The notes under the pieces: model-generated
Database searches by the model: none
The model's input: only the letters and a program-made list of their open reading frames with translations
Told to the model about the DNA's origin: nothing
Position numbers and translations under genes: made by a program
NCBI GenBank assembly: GCA_902559035.1
Contig: CACEGG010000001.1
Coordinates: forward strand, 1-64,000
Direction of reading: 5' to 3'
From: an uncultured Bacteroidota bacterium
GTDB taxonomy: Bacteria > Bacteroidota > Bacteroidia > Flavobacteriales > Flavobacteriaceae
DNA: 64,000 bases
In this document: piece after piece, positions 9,107 to 18,446 of the stretch
How positions within the stretch are numbered: the first letter of the stretch is position 1
How the letters are laid out: every line of letters begins with the position of its first letter

Positions 9107-10318
9107 TCAATTTTTTATATCAACACTTGAATGTGTTTTATAACCAATAAGACTGTAATATTTATCCGTATTTTTTTTGTGAAATATTAATATGCTGTAA
9201 ACGTTTTCTGTTTCCCAGAAGTTTCCTGAATAAAATTTTAATTCTTTATTAGTATTTTGATAAACATATTTATAGTTATAAAAACCTTGCTTAAATAAAA
9301 AACTACCTTGATAAGTATCGTCTATTAATTCAAGCTCGTGTTTTTTAGTAATTTCATAATTGTTAAATTCTCCAATTATAAAAATTCTGTTACTTAAATT
9401 GATTTGATTGGGTTTAAAATTAAATCTTACAAATGAGTAGTCATTTTCGGTGTTTGAATTACTAATGTTTTGATTGATTATAAATGAACCATTGATGTCA
9501 GGGTTATATGTGTATAAACTATTTTTTCTTTCAAGATCTGTTCTTAAATAAGTATAGTAAATATCATTTAGTTCAGTCTTATACACATTTAAATTAGTTG
9601 AATTAATTTTTGAATTATCAAAGTGAAAATATTCATTTCCACCCGGAAATGAAATATTTTTATACACTAATCTGTCGTTAAAAAAAAAATCTGGTTTTTC
9701 TAAAATCATGCTATTCTTCCATTGTTTATTTTTTAAAACAACTAGTTTAAGTTTAGATGAACTGTTTTTGAAATTCAAACAGTTGTTACACTTAACTGTA
9801 ATATCTTGACTTTGATGTGTTTCGTAATTTTTTAAATCTTTTGATTTTTTAATCTCAGTACTAATTAATAATCTTTTGTTAATTATCGAAAATTTTCTTT
9901 CAAATAAAAAGTCTCCGTTTTTGTCATGAATACTTATAGAAAAATTTCCTGAAATTTTTATACTTACATCATTATTTGGAATTGAAATTTTATAATTTCT
10001 GTAGTCAACAAGTGTGTTAAATGAATTCTCATAATTAGTTATCAAATTATCATCATATCCATTAATATAATCAGACTTAAAGAGTTTCGATTTATTCCAC
10101 TTGTAGTCAAAATGATTTAATTGATAATAGTAACTATTTTCTTTAAGATTTAAATCATCAAAAGATAAAGTAATTGTTTCGTTTTTATCAATTACCGGAT
10201 ATAAATATTCATTACTCTCAGTTTTAATTTTTATGCTGTATAAATTATCTAAAGTATTGTTGTGTTGACTTAAAACTGAATTTAAAGCAATCAAAAAAAT
10301 GAAGTAATAAAATTTCAT
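9107..10318 (-). CDS. Type IX secretion system Plug protein (former DUF5103)
   Basis: A 403-residue periplasmic protein with a short signal peptide (cleavage near residue 17, SVLSQ). The N-terminal domain carries family-like phrases (TLSFDDLNLKENSYYYQLNHFDYKW), and the C-terminal half has the conserved NQNISNSNTENDYSFVRF and GSFLFKQGFYNYKYVY segments. I recognise this as the DUF5103 family, whose Flavobacterium johnsoniae member was identified as the Plug that seals the periplasmic side of the SprA translocon. That mapping comes from memory of the structural work, so the family call is firmer than the function. The gene is divergent from nqrA across 163 bp. Confidence 0.82.
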   Translation of the reverse strand: MKFYYFIFLIALNSVLSQHNNTLDNLYSIKIKTESNEYLYPVIDKNETITLSFDDLNLKENSYYYQLNHFDYKWNKSKLFKSDYINGYDDNLITNYENSFNTLVDYRNYKISIPNNDVSIKISGNFSISIHDKNGDFLFERKFSIINKRLLISTEIKKSKDLKNYETHQSQDITVKCNNCLNFKNSSSKLKLVVLKNKQWKNSMILEKPDFFFNDRLVYKNISFPGGNEYFHFDNSKINSTNLNVYKTELNDIYYTYLRTDLERKNSLYTYNPDINGSFIINQNISNSNTENDYSFVRFNFKPNQINLSNRIFIIGEFNNYEITKKHELELIDDTYQGSFLFKQGFYNYKYVYQNTNKELKFYSGNFWETENVYSILIFHKKNTDKYYSLIGYKTHSSVDIKN

Positions 10319-10451
10319 TTTGTTTATTTTTATGCTTGTAAATATAGCCAGTTTTTTTTGTCAAATTGTTAATAAAATTTTTCTTAATTTAGAATGATTA
10401 TAAATAAATAACTTTATGTCAAATCAACTTTTAGAACTAGGTTTAAATTAA

Positions 10452-10459
10452 TAAATTTG
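10452..10459 (+). promoter_or_regulatory. Likely Bacteroidota -7 box for the nqr operon
   Basis: TAAATTTG matches TAnnTTTG exactly, 23 bp before the nqrA ATG at 10483. A T-run at 10429-10432 lies at the right distance (about 20 bp) for a weak -33 element. The 163-bp gap to the divergent Plug gene is the largest internal gap in the window and otherwise shows nothing distinct. Confidence 0.45.
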
Positions 10460-10482
10460 CGCTCTATTTATAGCATATAATT

Positions 10483-11838
10483 ATGTCAAATGACATTCGA
10501 GTTAAAAATGGTTTATCCATTAATTTAAAAGGTGCTCCAGAAAACATCGTAAAAAAGGCGCCATTTCCAAAAACTGTCTCAATAAATCCCTCTGATTTTC
10601 ATTTAATAATACCCAAAATGGTTGTTAAAGTGGGTGAAAAGGTTAGTGCTGGTGATGTTGTATTTTTTTCAAAAAAAAATCCGGAAATAAAATTTTGCTC
10701 ACCAGTTTCTGGTGAAATTTCAGACATTGTACGTGGTGCAAAAAGACGAATTTTAGAAATACTGATCAATTGTGATGAAAAACAAATTGCTATTTCACAT
10801 AAAATTTCTGATTTTAAAAAGTTTTCAAAAAATCAAATTTTAGAAACTTTACTTAATTCTGGTTGTTGGCCATTCATAAAGCAAAGACCTTATGATATAA
10901 TAGCGGATCCCACAGATAGTCCCAAATCAATCTTTATATCCACACTTAATACTGCTCCTATTTCTGCAGATTTTGAAATTATTTTAAATGAACAAAAAAA
11001 GGAATTTATTACTGGGATTACCGCACTTAAAAAATTAACGGAAGGAGATTTAAATATATGTGTTGAGAAAAATCATAATTCATTCATAAACGAGATTGAT
11101 AATGTTAAAATACATAACATAAGTGGTGTTCATCCCGCTGGAAATGTAGGGGTTCAAATTCACCATATTGATCCAGTTAATAGTGGAGAAAAGGTTTGGG
11201 TTGTTGGAGCAGAAGACGTTGCATTGATTGGTAAACTTTTTTTAACTGGCGAATATAATCCAACTAGAACTTTAGCAGTTTCAGGACCACCTGTTAAATA
11301 CCCACAATATTATAAAACTATAGTTGGGTCTAGTTTATCTGAAATTATAAAAGATGCTGGTATTGATACTGACCTAAATTTAAGATATATAAACGGAGAT
11401 GTTTTAACAGGAAGGTTAGTTGAAAAAGATAATTATCTTGGTTTTTATAACAATACACTTTCTGTGCTTAGAGAGGGTAACCAATATAGAATGTTTGGCT
11501 GGATTCCTTTTATAAATAATGCTGTGCCTAGTATATACAAAACATCATTTTCTTGGTTATTCCCCAATAAAAAATATGATTTAGATACAAATTTAAATGG
11601 AGAAGAACGAGCTTTTGTTGTAACTGGTGAAATGGAAGATGTATTTCCAATGGATATTTTTCCAATGCAATTGTTAAAAGAATGCATGTCGGGTAACATT
11701 GAAAAGATGGAGAATTTGGGTATTTATGAAGTTGCACCCGAAGATTTTGCTCTTATTGACTATTCATCATCCTCCAAAATTGAAGCACAAAAGATAATTA
11801 GGGATGGACTAGATTTAATGATTTCTGAAGTCGGTTAA
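10483..11838 (+). CDS. nqrA: Na+-translocating NADH:quinone reductase subunit A
   Basis: A 451-residue cytoplasmic-side subunit without membrane spans, first gene of a complete nqrABCDEF cluster. It contains the N-terminal barrel-sandwich region (GLSINLKGAPE; VKVGEKVSAGDVVFFSKKNPEI) and the RnfC-like middle with HPAGNVGVQIHHIDPVNSGEKVW. NqrA contributes to the ubiquinone/menaquinone end of the pump. Length is normal. nqrB starts 17 bp after the stop. A -7 box is recognisable upstream. Confidence 0.95.
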   Translation: MSNDIRVKNGLSINLKGAPENIVKKAPFPKTVSINPSDFHLIIPKMVVKVGEKVSAGDVVFFSKKNPEIKFCSPVSGEISDIVRGAKRRILEILINCDEKQIAISHKISDFKKFSKNQILETLLNSGCWPFIKQRPYDIIADPTDSPKSIFISTLNTAPISADFEIILNEQKKEFITGITALKKLTEGDLNICVEKNHNSFINEIDNVKIHNISGVHPAGNVGVQIHHIDPVNSGEKVWVVGAEDVALIGKLFLTGEYNPTRTLAVSGPPVKYPQYYKTIVGSSLSEIIKDAGIDTDLNLRYINGDVLTGRLVEKDNYLGFYNNTLSVLREGNQYRMFGWIPFINNAVPSIYKTSFSWLFPNKKYDLDTNLNGEERAFVVTGEMEDVFPMDIFPMQLLKECMSGNIEKMENLGIYEVAPEDFALIDYSSSSKIEAQKIIRDGLDLMISEVG

Positions 11839-11855
11839 TAAATATGAATATATAA

Positions 11856-13013
11856 ATGAACATTAGACAAATTTTAGATACTGTAAAAAAACCCTTTGGT
11901 AAGGGAGAAAAGTTTGAAAAGTATGCTCCGGCAATAAATGCATTTGATACTTTTTTGTTTGTACCAAATCACACTACAAAACACGGAGCTCATATAAGAG
12001 ATGCTGTTGATTTAAAAAGAACTATGATTACTGTAATAATAGCACTTTTACCAGCTCTTTTTTATGGAATTTATAATACAGGATACCAATATTACTCTCA
12101 GTTAGGTACCGCTTTTTCAACTATGGATGCTGTAATCCATGGTTCTTTAAAAATAGTTCCGATGATAGCTGTTTCATATATTGTAGGTCTTGCAATTGAA
12201 TTTGCATTTGCAATTTTTAGAGGACATGAAGTTAATGAAGGATATTTAGTTACAGGTCTTTTGATTCCCATGATTATGCCGGTTGATATCCCGTTATGGA
12301 TGGTTGGTGTTTCTGTTGCATTTGCTGTTTTGATAGGTAAAGAAGCATTTGGAGGTACAGGAATGAATATTTTAAATCCTGCTTTAACAGCAAGAGCATT
12401 TGCCTTTTTTGCTTACCCAACTTATATGTCCGGTAACAAGGTTTGGGTTTCCGAAGCTTCAAATTTAGATGGAGTGTCAGGTGAAACTATTTTGGGAATG
12501 TTAGCTTCTGGTGAAAGTTCTATTCCGTACGACGTTTCTCAAATGTTTTATGGTGGAATTCCAGGATCAATAGCAGAAACTTCTACTTTCATGGTGTTAA
12601 TTGGAGCACTTATTTTGATATACACAGGAGTTGGAAGCTGGAGAATTATGATTGGAAGTGTCATTGGTGCAGCCGTAACAGGTTTATTGTTCAACTTGTG
12701 GGGAGCTAATGAGCTAATGAGCTTTAATTGGTTTAATCATTTAATAGTTGGAGGTTTTGCTTTTGGTGTGGTTTTCATGGCAACTGATCCAGTGTCTGCT
12801 GCTCAAACCACAAAGGGTAAATGGATTTATGGAATTTTGGTTGGTTTGTTTTGTATACTGATCAGAGTTTTTAATCCTGCTTATCCTGAGGGAGTAATGC
12901 TAGCAATCCTTTTAATGAATGTATTTGCACCAACTATAGATCATTATGTAATTGAAGCAAATATTAAAAGAAGAGTAAACAGAAAAATAAAATCTAATTT
13001 AAACGTAGCCTAA
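11856..13013 (+). CDS. nqrB: Na+-translocating NADH:quinone reductase subunit B
   Basis: A 385-residue polytopic membrane subunit of the Rnf/Nqr D-type family that holds covalent FMN and riboflavin and is central to sodium transport. The conserved segments GKEAFGGTGMNILNPALTARAF and FMATDPVSAAQTTKGKW are present. The flavinylation site should read D-x-x-S/T-G-A-T; here it reads DGVSGET, with Glu 210 before the acceptor Thr 211 (codons 12483-12488). The Asp, Ser, Gly and Thr are kept, so attachment by ApbE still looks possible, but the Ala-to-Glu change is unusual. Everything else looks functional. nqrC follows after 2 bp. Confidence 0.95.
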   Translation: MNIRQILDTVKKPFGKGEKFEKYAPAINAFDTFLFVPNHTTKHGAHIRDAVDLKRTMITVIIALLPALFYGIYNTGYQYYSQLGTAFSTMDAVIHGSLKIVPMIAVSYIVGLAIEFAFAIFRGHEVNEGYLVTGLLIPMIMPVDIPLWMVGVSVAFAVLIGKEAFGGTGMNILNPALTARAFAFFAYPTYMSGNKVWVSEASNLDGVSGETILGMLASGESSIPYDVSQMFYGGIPGSIAETSTFMVLIGALILIYTGVGSWRIMIGSVIGAAVTGLLFNLWGANELMSFNWFNHLIVGGFAFGVVFMATDPVSAAQTTKGKWIYGILVGLFCILIRVFNPAYPEGVMLAILLMNVFAPTIDHYVIEANIKRRVNRKIKSNLNVA

Positions 13014-13015
13014 TA

Positions 13016-13783
13016 ATGAACAGAGATTCAAATTCATACACTTTTATTTTTGCAACTTTAATGGTTTTAGTTGTTGCTTCCGTTTTAGCATTTACTTCTC
13101 AATCTTTAAAAGATTTGCAAAATGATAACATTAGAAAAGAAAAAATGCAAAACATACTATCGACCGTTGGAATTAAAGTTGATAGAGAAGGAGCAGAGGA
13201 TCTTTATAACAAGTACATCAAAGAGCAGTTAGCTGTTCAAAGTGATGGTTCAACAGATAACACGGTGAATGTATTTAGAGATGTTAAACTTGCTCTTGAA
13301 CTAAAAAAATCTCCTGAAGATCAAAACTTTCCATTATACGTTGCTGAAATTGAGGAAGATAAATTTTACATTGTACCTATTAGAGGAAACGGTCTGTGGA
13401 ATGCAATTTTTGGATACATTTCAATCAAAGAAGATCTTAATACTGTTAAAGGAGTTGTTTTTGATCATGTCGGCGAGACAGCTGGTTTAGGAGCTGAAAT
13501 AACTCAAGATTGGTTTAAAGAAAGATTTGTTGATGAAAAATTATTTGATTCAGATTATAACTTAATGGGTATTAAGGTTTCGAAAACAAATAATGATCCA
13601 TCCAACTTAGACAAATCTGACCATGAGGTTGATTTTATATCAGGTGCAACTATAACATGTGATGGAGTTACTGATATGATTACAGAAAGAATGAATCATT
13701 ACATACCTTATTTTAAATCTATTAAAGAATCTGAAACTGCACTAGCATTTTCTATGTCAAATATTGATTCAAATATTAATTAA
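13016..13783 (+). CDS. nqrC: Na+-translocating NADH:quinone reductase subunit C
   Basis: A 255-residue protein with one N-terminal membrane helix (about residues 9-27) and a periplasmic FMN-binding domain. The canonical ApbE flavinylation motif is intact as VDFISGATITCDGV, giving FMN-Thr at about residue 212. The conserved GETAGLGAEIT segment near 153 is also present. It passes electrons between NqrF/D/E and NqrB. The ATG lies directly after the nqrB stop, and nqrD starts 1 bp after this stop. Confidence 0.95.
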   Translation: MNRDSNSYTFIFATLMVLVVASVLAFTSQSLKDLQNDNIRKEKMQNILSTVGIKVDREGAEDLYNKYIKEQLAVQSDGSTDNTVNVFRDVKLALELKKSPEDQNFPLYVAEIEEDKFYIVPIRGNGLWNAIFGYISIKEDLNTVKGVVFDHVGETAGLGAEITQDWFKERFVDEKLFDSDYNLMGIKVSKTNNDPSNLDKSDHEVDFISGATITCDGVTDMITERMNHYIPYFKSIKESETALAFSMSNIDSNIN

Positions 13784-13784
13784 T

Positions 13785-14405
13785 ATGTCAAAAAACAAAG
13801 TTTTACTTACAGATCCTTTAGATGATAACAATCCAATTACTGTTCAAGTTTTGGGAATATGCTCCGCTTTAGCAATTACAGTTCAATTGAAAGCTGCTAT
13901 AGTGATGAGTTTGTCTGTTGTTGCCGTAATGGCAGCAAGTAATGTCATTGTTTCTATTTTAAGAAATTTAATTCCCAACAGAATAAGAATTATAGTTCAA
14001 CTTGTGGTAGTAGCATCTATGGTTGTTTTAGTTGATGAAGTGTTAAGAGCTTATGCTTACGATGTTAGTAAAGAATTATCAATATTTATTGGACTTATTA
14101 TTACTAATTGTATAGTAATGGGAAGATTAGAAGCTTTTGCATTAGGAAATGGGGTTTGGAGATCCTTTTTAGATGGAGTCGGTAATGCCTTTGGATACGG
14201 AGCTATATTAATTTTAGTAGCATTTTTTCGCGAACTTTTAGGATCAGGTAATTTACTCGGAGTTCAAGTAATTCCTGATTCTTTTTATGAAATGGGTTAT
14301 GAAAACAATGGAATGATGTTATTATCTCCTATGGCATTAATTACTGTTGGTTTAATTATTTGGGTACAGAGATCAAGAAATAGAAAATTAATAGAAAAAG
14401 CTTAA
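13785..14405 (+). CDS. nqrD: Na+-translocating NADH:quinone reductase subunit D
   Basis: A 206-residue integral membrane protein with about six helices, of the NqrD/NqrE (RnfA/RnfE) fold. Family text includes [34 protein letters not shown] and [10 protein letters not shown]. The cysteines near residues 24 and 112 fit the inter-subunit Fe-S site at the NqrD/NqrE interface. I place the start at the ATG 13785, one base after the nqrC stop; the frame extends 21 bp further upstream, but only inside nqrC and without an ATG. Confidence 0.95.
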   Translation: MSKNKVLLTDPLDDNNPITVQVLGICSALAITVQLKAAIVMSLSVVAVMAASNVIVSILRNLIPNRIRIIVQLVVVASMVVLVDEVLRAYAYDVSKELSIFIGLIITNCIVMGRLEAFALGNGVWRSFLDGVGNAFGYGAILILVAFFRELLGSGNLLGVQVIPDSFYEMGYENNGMMLLSPMALITVGLIIWVQRSRNRKLIEKA

Positions 14406-14415
14406 AGTTTATATT

Positions 14416-15030
14416 ATGGAATACGCAAATTTATTTATAAAAAGCATTTTCATTGAAAATATGGTTTTTGCATATTTTCTTGGGATGTGTTCATATTTAG
14501 CTGTTTCTAAAACTGTTAAAACTTCAATTGGAATGGGTTTTGCAGTGATATTTGTATTGACAATTACAGTTCCTCTAAACTTTTTAATTGATAAATATCT
14601 TTTGCAATTAGGCGCATTATCTTGGATAGGCCCTGAATATGCAGAATTAGATTTAGGATTTTTAAGCTTCATAATGTTTATTGCAGTTATAGCTTCTATG
14701 GTACAATTAGTTGAAATGATTGTTGAAAAATTTTCTCCATCATTATATGGAGCTCTTGGTATTTTTTTACCACTAATAGCTGTTAATTGTGCAATTTTAG
14801 GTGGTTCACTTTTTATGCAGATTAAAGATTTTTCAGGAATTACAGAATCTGCTATTTATGGCTTTGGATCTGGAATAGGTTGGTTGTTAGCTATTTTAGC
14901 AATAGCATCAATACGTGAAAAGATAGCTTATTCAAATGTACCTGCGCCTCTTAAGGGCTTAGGGATAACTTTTATAATAACTGGACTAATGGCCATAGGA
15001 TTTATGAGCTTTATGGGAATTAAACTTTAA
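14416..15030 (+). CDS. nqrE: Na+-translocating NADH:quinone reductase subunit E
   Basis: A 204-residue integral membrane partner of NqrD with the same six-helix fold in inverted topology. Diagnostic segments are [21 protein letters not shown] near the N terminus and [20 protein letters not shown] in the middle, each providing one of the cysteines of the shared Fe-S centre. It starts 10 bp after nqrD and ends 7 bp before nqrF. Confidence 0.95.
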   Translation: MEYANLFIKSIFIENMVFAYFLGMCSYLAVSKTVKTSIGMGFAVIFVLTITVPLNFLIDKYLLQLGALSWIGPEYAELDLGFLSFIMFIAVIASMVQLVEMIVEKFSPSLYGALGIFLPLIAVNCAILGGSLFMQIKDFSGITESAIYGFGSGIGWLLAILAIASIREKIAYSNVPAPLKGLGITFIITGLMAIGFMSFMGIKL

Positions 15031-15037
15031 TTTTTTT

Positions 15038-16336
15038 ATGACAATTTCAACTTATATTTTATTTAGTATTGTAGTCTTTTTAGGTATAATTTTTCTTCTA
15101 GTAGCGATGTTGCTTGGTGTTAAAGCAAAATTGGTTCCATCAGGACCTGTCAAACTACTTGTGAATGGAGAAAATGAAGTAGAGGTATCATCTGGTGATA
15201 CATTGCTTTCAACCTTAAGTAATAATAAAATATTTTTACCATCAGCTTGTGGAGGTGGTGGAACCTGTATTCAATGTAAATGTATAATTAATGAAGGAGG
15301 AGGTGAAATCTTACCAACTGAAGCTCCACATTTTTCTAGAAAGGAAATTGCGGAAGGTTGGAGACTAGGTTGTCAAGTGAAAGTTAAACAAGATATGGTT
15401 ATACAAGTTCCTGAGGAAGTATTTGGAATCAAGAAATGGGAGGCAACTGTTGTAAGAAATTGGAACGTAGCATCTTTTATTAAGGAATTTGTTGTTGAGA
15501 TACCAGAAGATATGGGTTACAAAGCTGGGGGTTATATTCAGATTGAAATTCCAGAATGTGAAATTGATTTTAAAGATATAAATATTGATTCGCATCCTGA
15601 AGAACATCCTGGGGAACCAAAGAAATTTCAGCTGGAATGGGATAAATTCAAACTATGGGATTTAAAGATGAAAAATACCGAGCTCGTAGAAAGAGCTTAC
15701 TCAATGGCATCTTATCCTGCAGAAGGAAAAGAAATTATGCTTAATGTAAGAATAGCAACTCCACCTTGGGATAGGAATGCTAACAGTTGGATGAATGTAA
15801 ACCCAGGTGTTGCATCGTCCTATATATTCTCAAAGAAACCAGGAGATAAAGTCACTATTTCAGGTCCATTCGGAGAGTTTTTTATAAATGAATCCGAAGC
15901 TGAAATGTTATATGTTGGTGGAGGAGCAGGTATGGCTCCAATGAGATCTCACTTATATCATTTATTTAGAACACTTAAAACTGGAAGAAAAGTTAGTTTT
16001 TGGTATGGTGGAAGATCTAAAAGAGAACTTTTTTATACTGAACATTTTAAAGCATTAGAGAAAGATTTTCCAAACTTCAAATTTTATATTGCTCTTTCTG
16101 AGCCAATGGAAGAAGATAATTGGACAGTTAAGGACGGACTTGATGGTAAAGGTGATGGTTTTGTTGGGTTTGTTCATCAAACAGTTATAGATAATTATTT
16201 AAATTATCATGAAAGTCCTGAGGATATTGAAGTTTATTTTTGTGGTCCTCCACTAATGAATCAAGCAATTGAAAAAATGGCAGATGATTTTGGTGTTCCA
16301 CCTGAAAATGTCCGATTTGACGATTTTGGAGGATAA
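15038..16336 (+). CDS. nqrF: Na+-translocating NADH:quinone reductase subunit F
   Basis: A 432-residue NADH-oxidising entry subunit. It has one N-terminal membrane helix (about 4-27) and a 2Fe-2S ferredoxin domain with cysteines at about 71, 77, 80 and 112 ([10 protein letters not shown] and RLGCQ). A ferredoxin reductase module carries the FAD motif RAYSMASYP, the NADH motif [15 protein letters not shown], and the terminal FDDFGG. Electrons run NADH to FAD to 2Fe-2S and then to the membrane Fe-S site. A short downstream frame overlaps its 3' end by 29 bp. Confidence 0.95.
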   Translation: MTISTYILFSIVVFLGIIFLLVAMLLGVKAKLVPSGPVKLLVNGENEVEVSSGDTLLSTLSNNKIFLPSACGGGGTCIQCKCIINEGGGEILPTEAPHFSRKEIAEGWRLGCQVKVKQDMVIQVPEEVFGIKKWEATVVRNWNVASFIKEFVVEIPEDMGYKAGGYIQIEIPECEIDFKDINIDSHPEEHPGEPKKFQLEWDKFKLWDLKMKNTELVERAYSMASYPAEGKEIMLNVRIATPPWDRNANSWMNVNPGVASSYIFSKKPGDKVTISGPFGEFFINESEAEMLYVGGGAGMAPMRSHLYHLFRTLKTGRKVSFWYGGRSKRELFYTEHFKALEKDFPNFKFYIALSEPMEEDNWTVKDGLDGKGDGFVGFVHQTVIDNYLNYHESPEDIEVYFCGPPLMNQAIEKMADDFGVPPENVRFDDFGG

Positions 16337-16703
16337 TATCTTACCAGTTCCATTAAATAAATCAGAACTTCATAGCCTAGCTATGAATATTGTCGGAAAG
16401 GATCTTGAGAAGGATAATTTTGAATTTATTTCAATTAATAGTTCTTTAGAAAAAAATCCACAGTTTGTTTGTACAAAAAATAAACAATTATACTTTATTT
16501 TAGTTAAAGCAATTTTGTATCCAGAAAACCCTAAAACCTATAAAATTAATAATCTAAGTAAAATTTTAGATCATTCAAAAAAGTTTGAAGCTAAATTATT
16601 ATGTGCAAAAGTAGGATTAGCAAACTCTGATGATTATGAGTTACCTTTGTTTAAAAATTCAAGTTATATAGTAAATTATGATGGGTTTGAAGAAATCAAT
16701 TAG
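16308..16703 (+). CDS. Small Nqr-operon protein of unknown function
   Basis: A 131-residue frame beginning at ATG 16308 inside the last codons of nqrF and ending inside apbE. It has no signal peptide, membrane helix or recognised domain, and the sequence ([46 protein letters not shown]) looks like a compact soluble alpha/beta protein. I recall small ORFs in this position in flavobacterial nqr clusters, often carried in databases under a loose NqrF-related name. I cannot assign an activity. The frame fills the 340-bp gap between nqrF and apbE without stops, which supports it being real. TTG codons at 16317 and 16326 are alternative starts. Confidence 0.7.
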   Translation: MSDLTILEDNILPVPLNKSELHSLAMNIVGKDLEKDNFEFISINSSLEKNPQFVCTKNKQLYFILVKAILYPENPKTYKINNLSKILDHSKKFEAKLLCAKVGLANSDDYELPLFKNSSYIVNYDGFEEIN

Positions 16704-17676
16704 TTTTTATTTCCTATTAATACTTTTTTTATCATGCAATAAACCAGATCAAACCTATTCTTACAGTGGTTTTGCTTTAGGAACTAATTTTAATATTCTT
16801 TATAATTCTGATAAACCTTTAAAAAATCTAAATAAATTAACCGATTCCATTTTTTTTGATTTAAATAAATCTTTATCCACCTATATACCAAGCTCTGATA
16901 TTTCTAAAATCAATAACGGAGATAATTCTATCATAGTTGATGAAAATTTTAAAAAAGTTTTTAATGCATCAAAAATAATTTGGGAAGAAAGTGGAGGTTA
17001 CTTTGATCCTACAATTGGCTTATTAACAAATGCTTATGGACTCGGTCCAAATACTAATCCTAATTATTCAATTAATGTTGACAGTCTTTTAAATTTTACT
17101 GGATTTGAAAAAGTGAATTTAACTGATAATAAAATCAATTTACAAAAAGGAATGTTTCTTGATTTTAATGCTATAGCTAAAGGATATGGTGTAGATTTAA
17201 TATCAAATCTTCTTAAAGATAATGGTATTGATAATTTTCTTATAGATATTGGAGGAGAGATGTATGCAAGTGGTATTAATTCAGTTAGTAAAACTAGTTG
17301 GAGGGTAGGTATTTCTGATCCAATTAATCCCGAAAAAAGTAAACAAAAAATATTTATTAAAGATAAGGGTCTAGCAAGTTCAGGTAATTATAGAAAATTT
17401 CTAATAAACCCAATTTCAGGAGATAAAATTGTTCACACAATTAATCCTTTAAATGGAAGTGCAAGAGAAACTAATGTTTTGGCAGCTTCCGTTATTGCAA
17501 AAGATTGTATGACAGCCGACGGATATGCAACTGCGTTTATGGCAATGCCGATTGAAAAAACAAAAATTTTAATTAGTACTAACCCAGAGATTGAAGCAAT
17601 GGTTGTTTACGTGGATTCACAAAACGAAATAAACACATTTTACAGTCAGGGATTTGAAGAGTTGATTTTTGATTAA
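16678..17676 (+). CDS. apbE: FAD:protein FMN transferase ApbE
   Basis: A 332-residue lipoprotein (L-F-L-S-C near residue 20) that transfers FMN from FAD to threonine of target flavoproteins on the periplasmic side. ApbE signatures are visible: GFALGTNFNI (about 32), the SKINNGD and GGYFDPTIGLL segments, GMFLDFNAIAKGYGVDLI (about 160), IDIGGEMYASG (about 190), HTINPLNGSARETNVLAASVIAKDCMTADGYATAF near the C terminus. Its place at the end of the nqr cluster fits its role of flavinylating NqrB and NqrC. ATGs at 16678 and 16681 are adjacent. The end interlocks with the convergent methyltransferase through a shared TTAA at 17673-17676. Confidence 0.95.
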   Translation: MMGLKKSISFYFLLILFLSCNKPDQTYSYSGFALGTNFNILYNSDKPLKNLNKLTDSIFFDLNKSLSTYIPSSDISKINNGDNSIIVDENFKKVFNASKIIWEESGGYFDPTIGLLTNAYGLGPNTNPNYSINVDSLLNFTGFEKVNLTDNKINLQKGMFLDFNAIAKGYGVDLISNLLKDNGIDNFLIDIGGEMYASGINSVSKTSWRVGISDPINPEKSKQKIFIKDKGLASSGNYRKFLINPISGDKIVHTINPLNGSARETNVLAASVIAKDCMTADGYATAFMAMPIEKTKILISTNPEIEAMVVYVDSQNEINTFYSQGFEELIFD

Positions 17677-18440
17677 CCTTTTTTACAGACTGGAATAATT
17701 TCATCCTTAATTAATCCATATTTTATTATTTCACTTTCAGTGAATTTTTTCGAATATTTTAATGGGTCAACTTTAAAGCCAAAAGACTCAAGTTTTTTAA
17801 AGTAATCTAAACCGTACAATCTAATGTGATCGTATTGTCCAAACTTTTCAATTCTCTCTTTTTTATCAACAATTGAACTGTCTTCGAATGTTTTCCTAGA
17901 TTTTTGATTTATTGGAACTTGAAGAATAGCTGTTCCATTTTTATTTAAAACTCTATAAAGTTCTTTCATTGCTTTTTTGTCATCATTAATGTGTTCAAGC
18001 ACATGATTACAAAGTATGAAATCAAATGAATTTTCTTTAAATGGCAAATTACAAATGTCACCTTTAATATCTGCTAGAGGTGAATTTAAATCAAATGTAG
18101 TATAGTTAATGTTTTTAAGATTTTTAAATAAGTTATAAAAACATTGCTCAGGTGCAATATGAAGAACCTTTAAAGTTTTAGAAAAAAAATTGGTTTCATT
18201 ATTTAAATATAACCACAATAATCTATGTCTTTCTAATGATAGGGTTCCAGGACTAAGTGCATTATCTCTTTGTTTTACATATCCGTAAGGAAGAAATTTT
18301 CTATATGACTTTCCATTTATTGGGTCAGTGAATTCATTTCCTCGATAAAAAATATCGATAAAGGGTGCTAAAAATTTACTCCACCATATTAGATACGGTC
18401 TAGGAATTGTATTAATCAAAAACTTAATTAACTTTTTCAA
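17673..18440 (-). CDS. Class I SAM-dependent methyltransferase
   Basis: A 255-residue protein with a Methyltransf_11-type core: LKVLHIAPEQCFYNLFKN in place of the usual DxGxG motif I, DLNSPLADIKGDICNLPFKENSFDFILCNHVLEHI as motifs II-IV, and MKELYRVLNKNGTAILQVP as motif V/VI. The N-terminal 60 residues include a hydrophobic, basic stretch that may associate with membranes. The substrate is unknown. It is the last gene of a minus-strand run that includes map, a thioredoxin-like gene and gpmI, separated from map by 6 bp. Confidence 0.85.
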   Translation of the reverse strand: MKKLIKFLINTIPRPYLIWWSKFLAPFIDIFYRGNEFTDPINGKSYRKFLPYGYVKQRDNALSPGTLSLERHRLLWLYLNNETNFFSKTLKVLHIAPEQCFYNLFKNLKNINYTTFDLNSPLADIKGDICNLPFKENSFDFILCNHVLEHINDDKKAMKELYRVLNKNGTAILQVPINQKSRKTFEDSSIVDKKERIEKFGQYDHIRLYGLDYFKKLESFGFKVDPLKYSKKFTESEIIKYGLIKDEIIPVCKKG

Positions 18441-18446
18441 GTTTTA

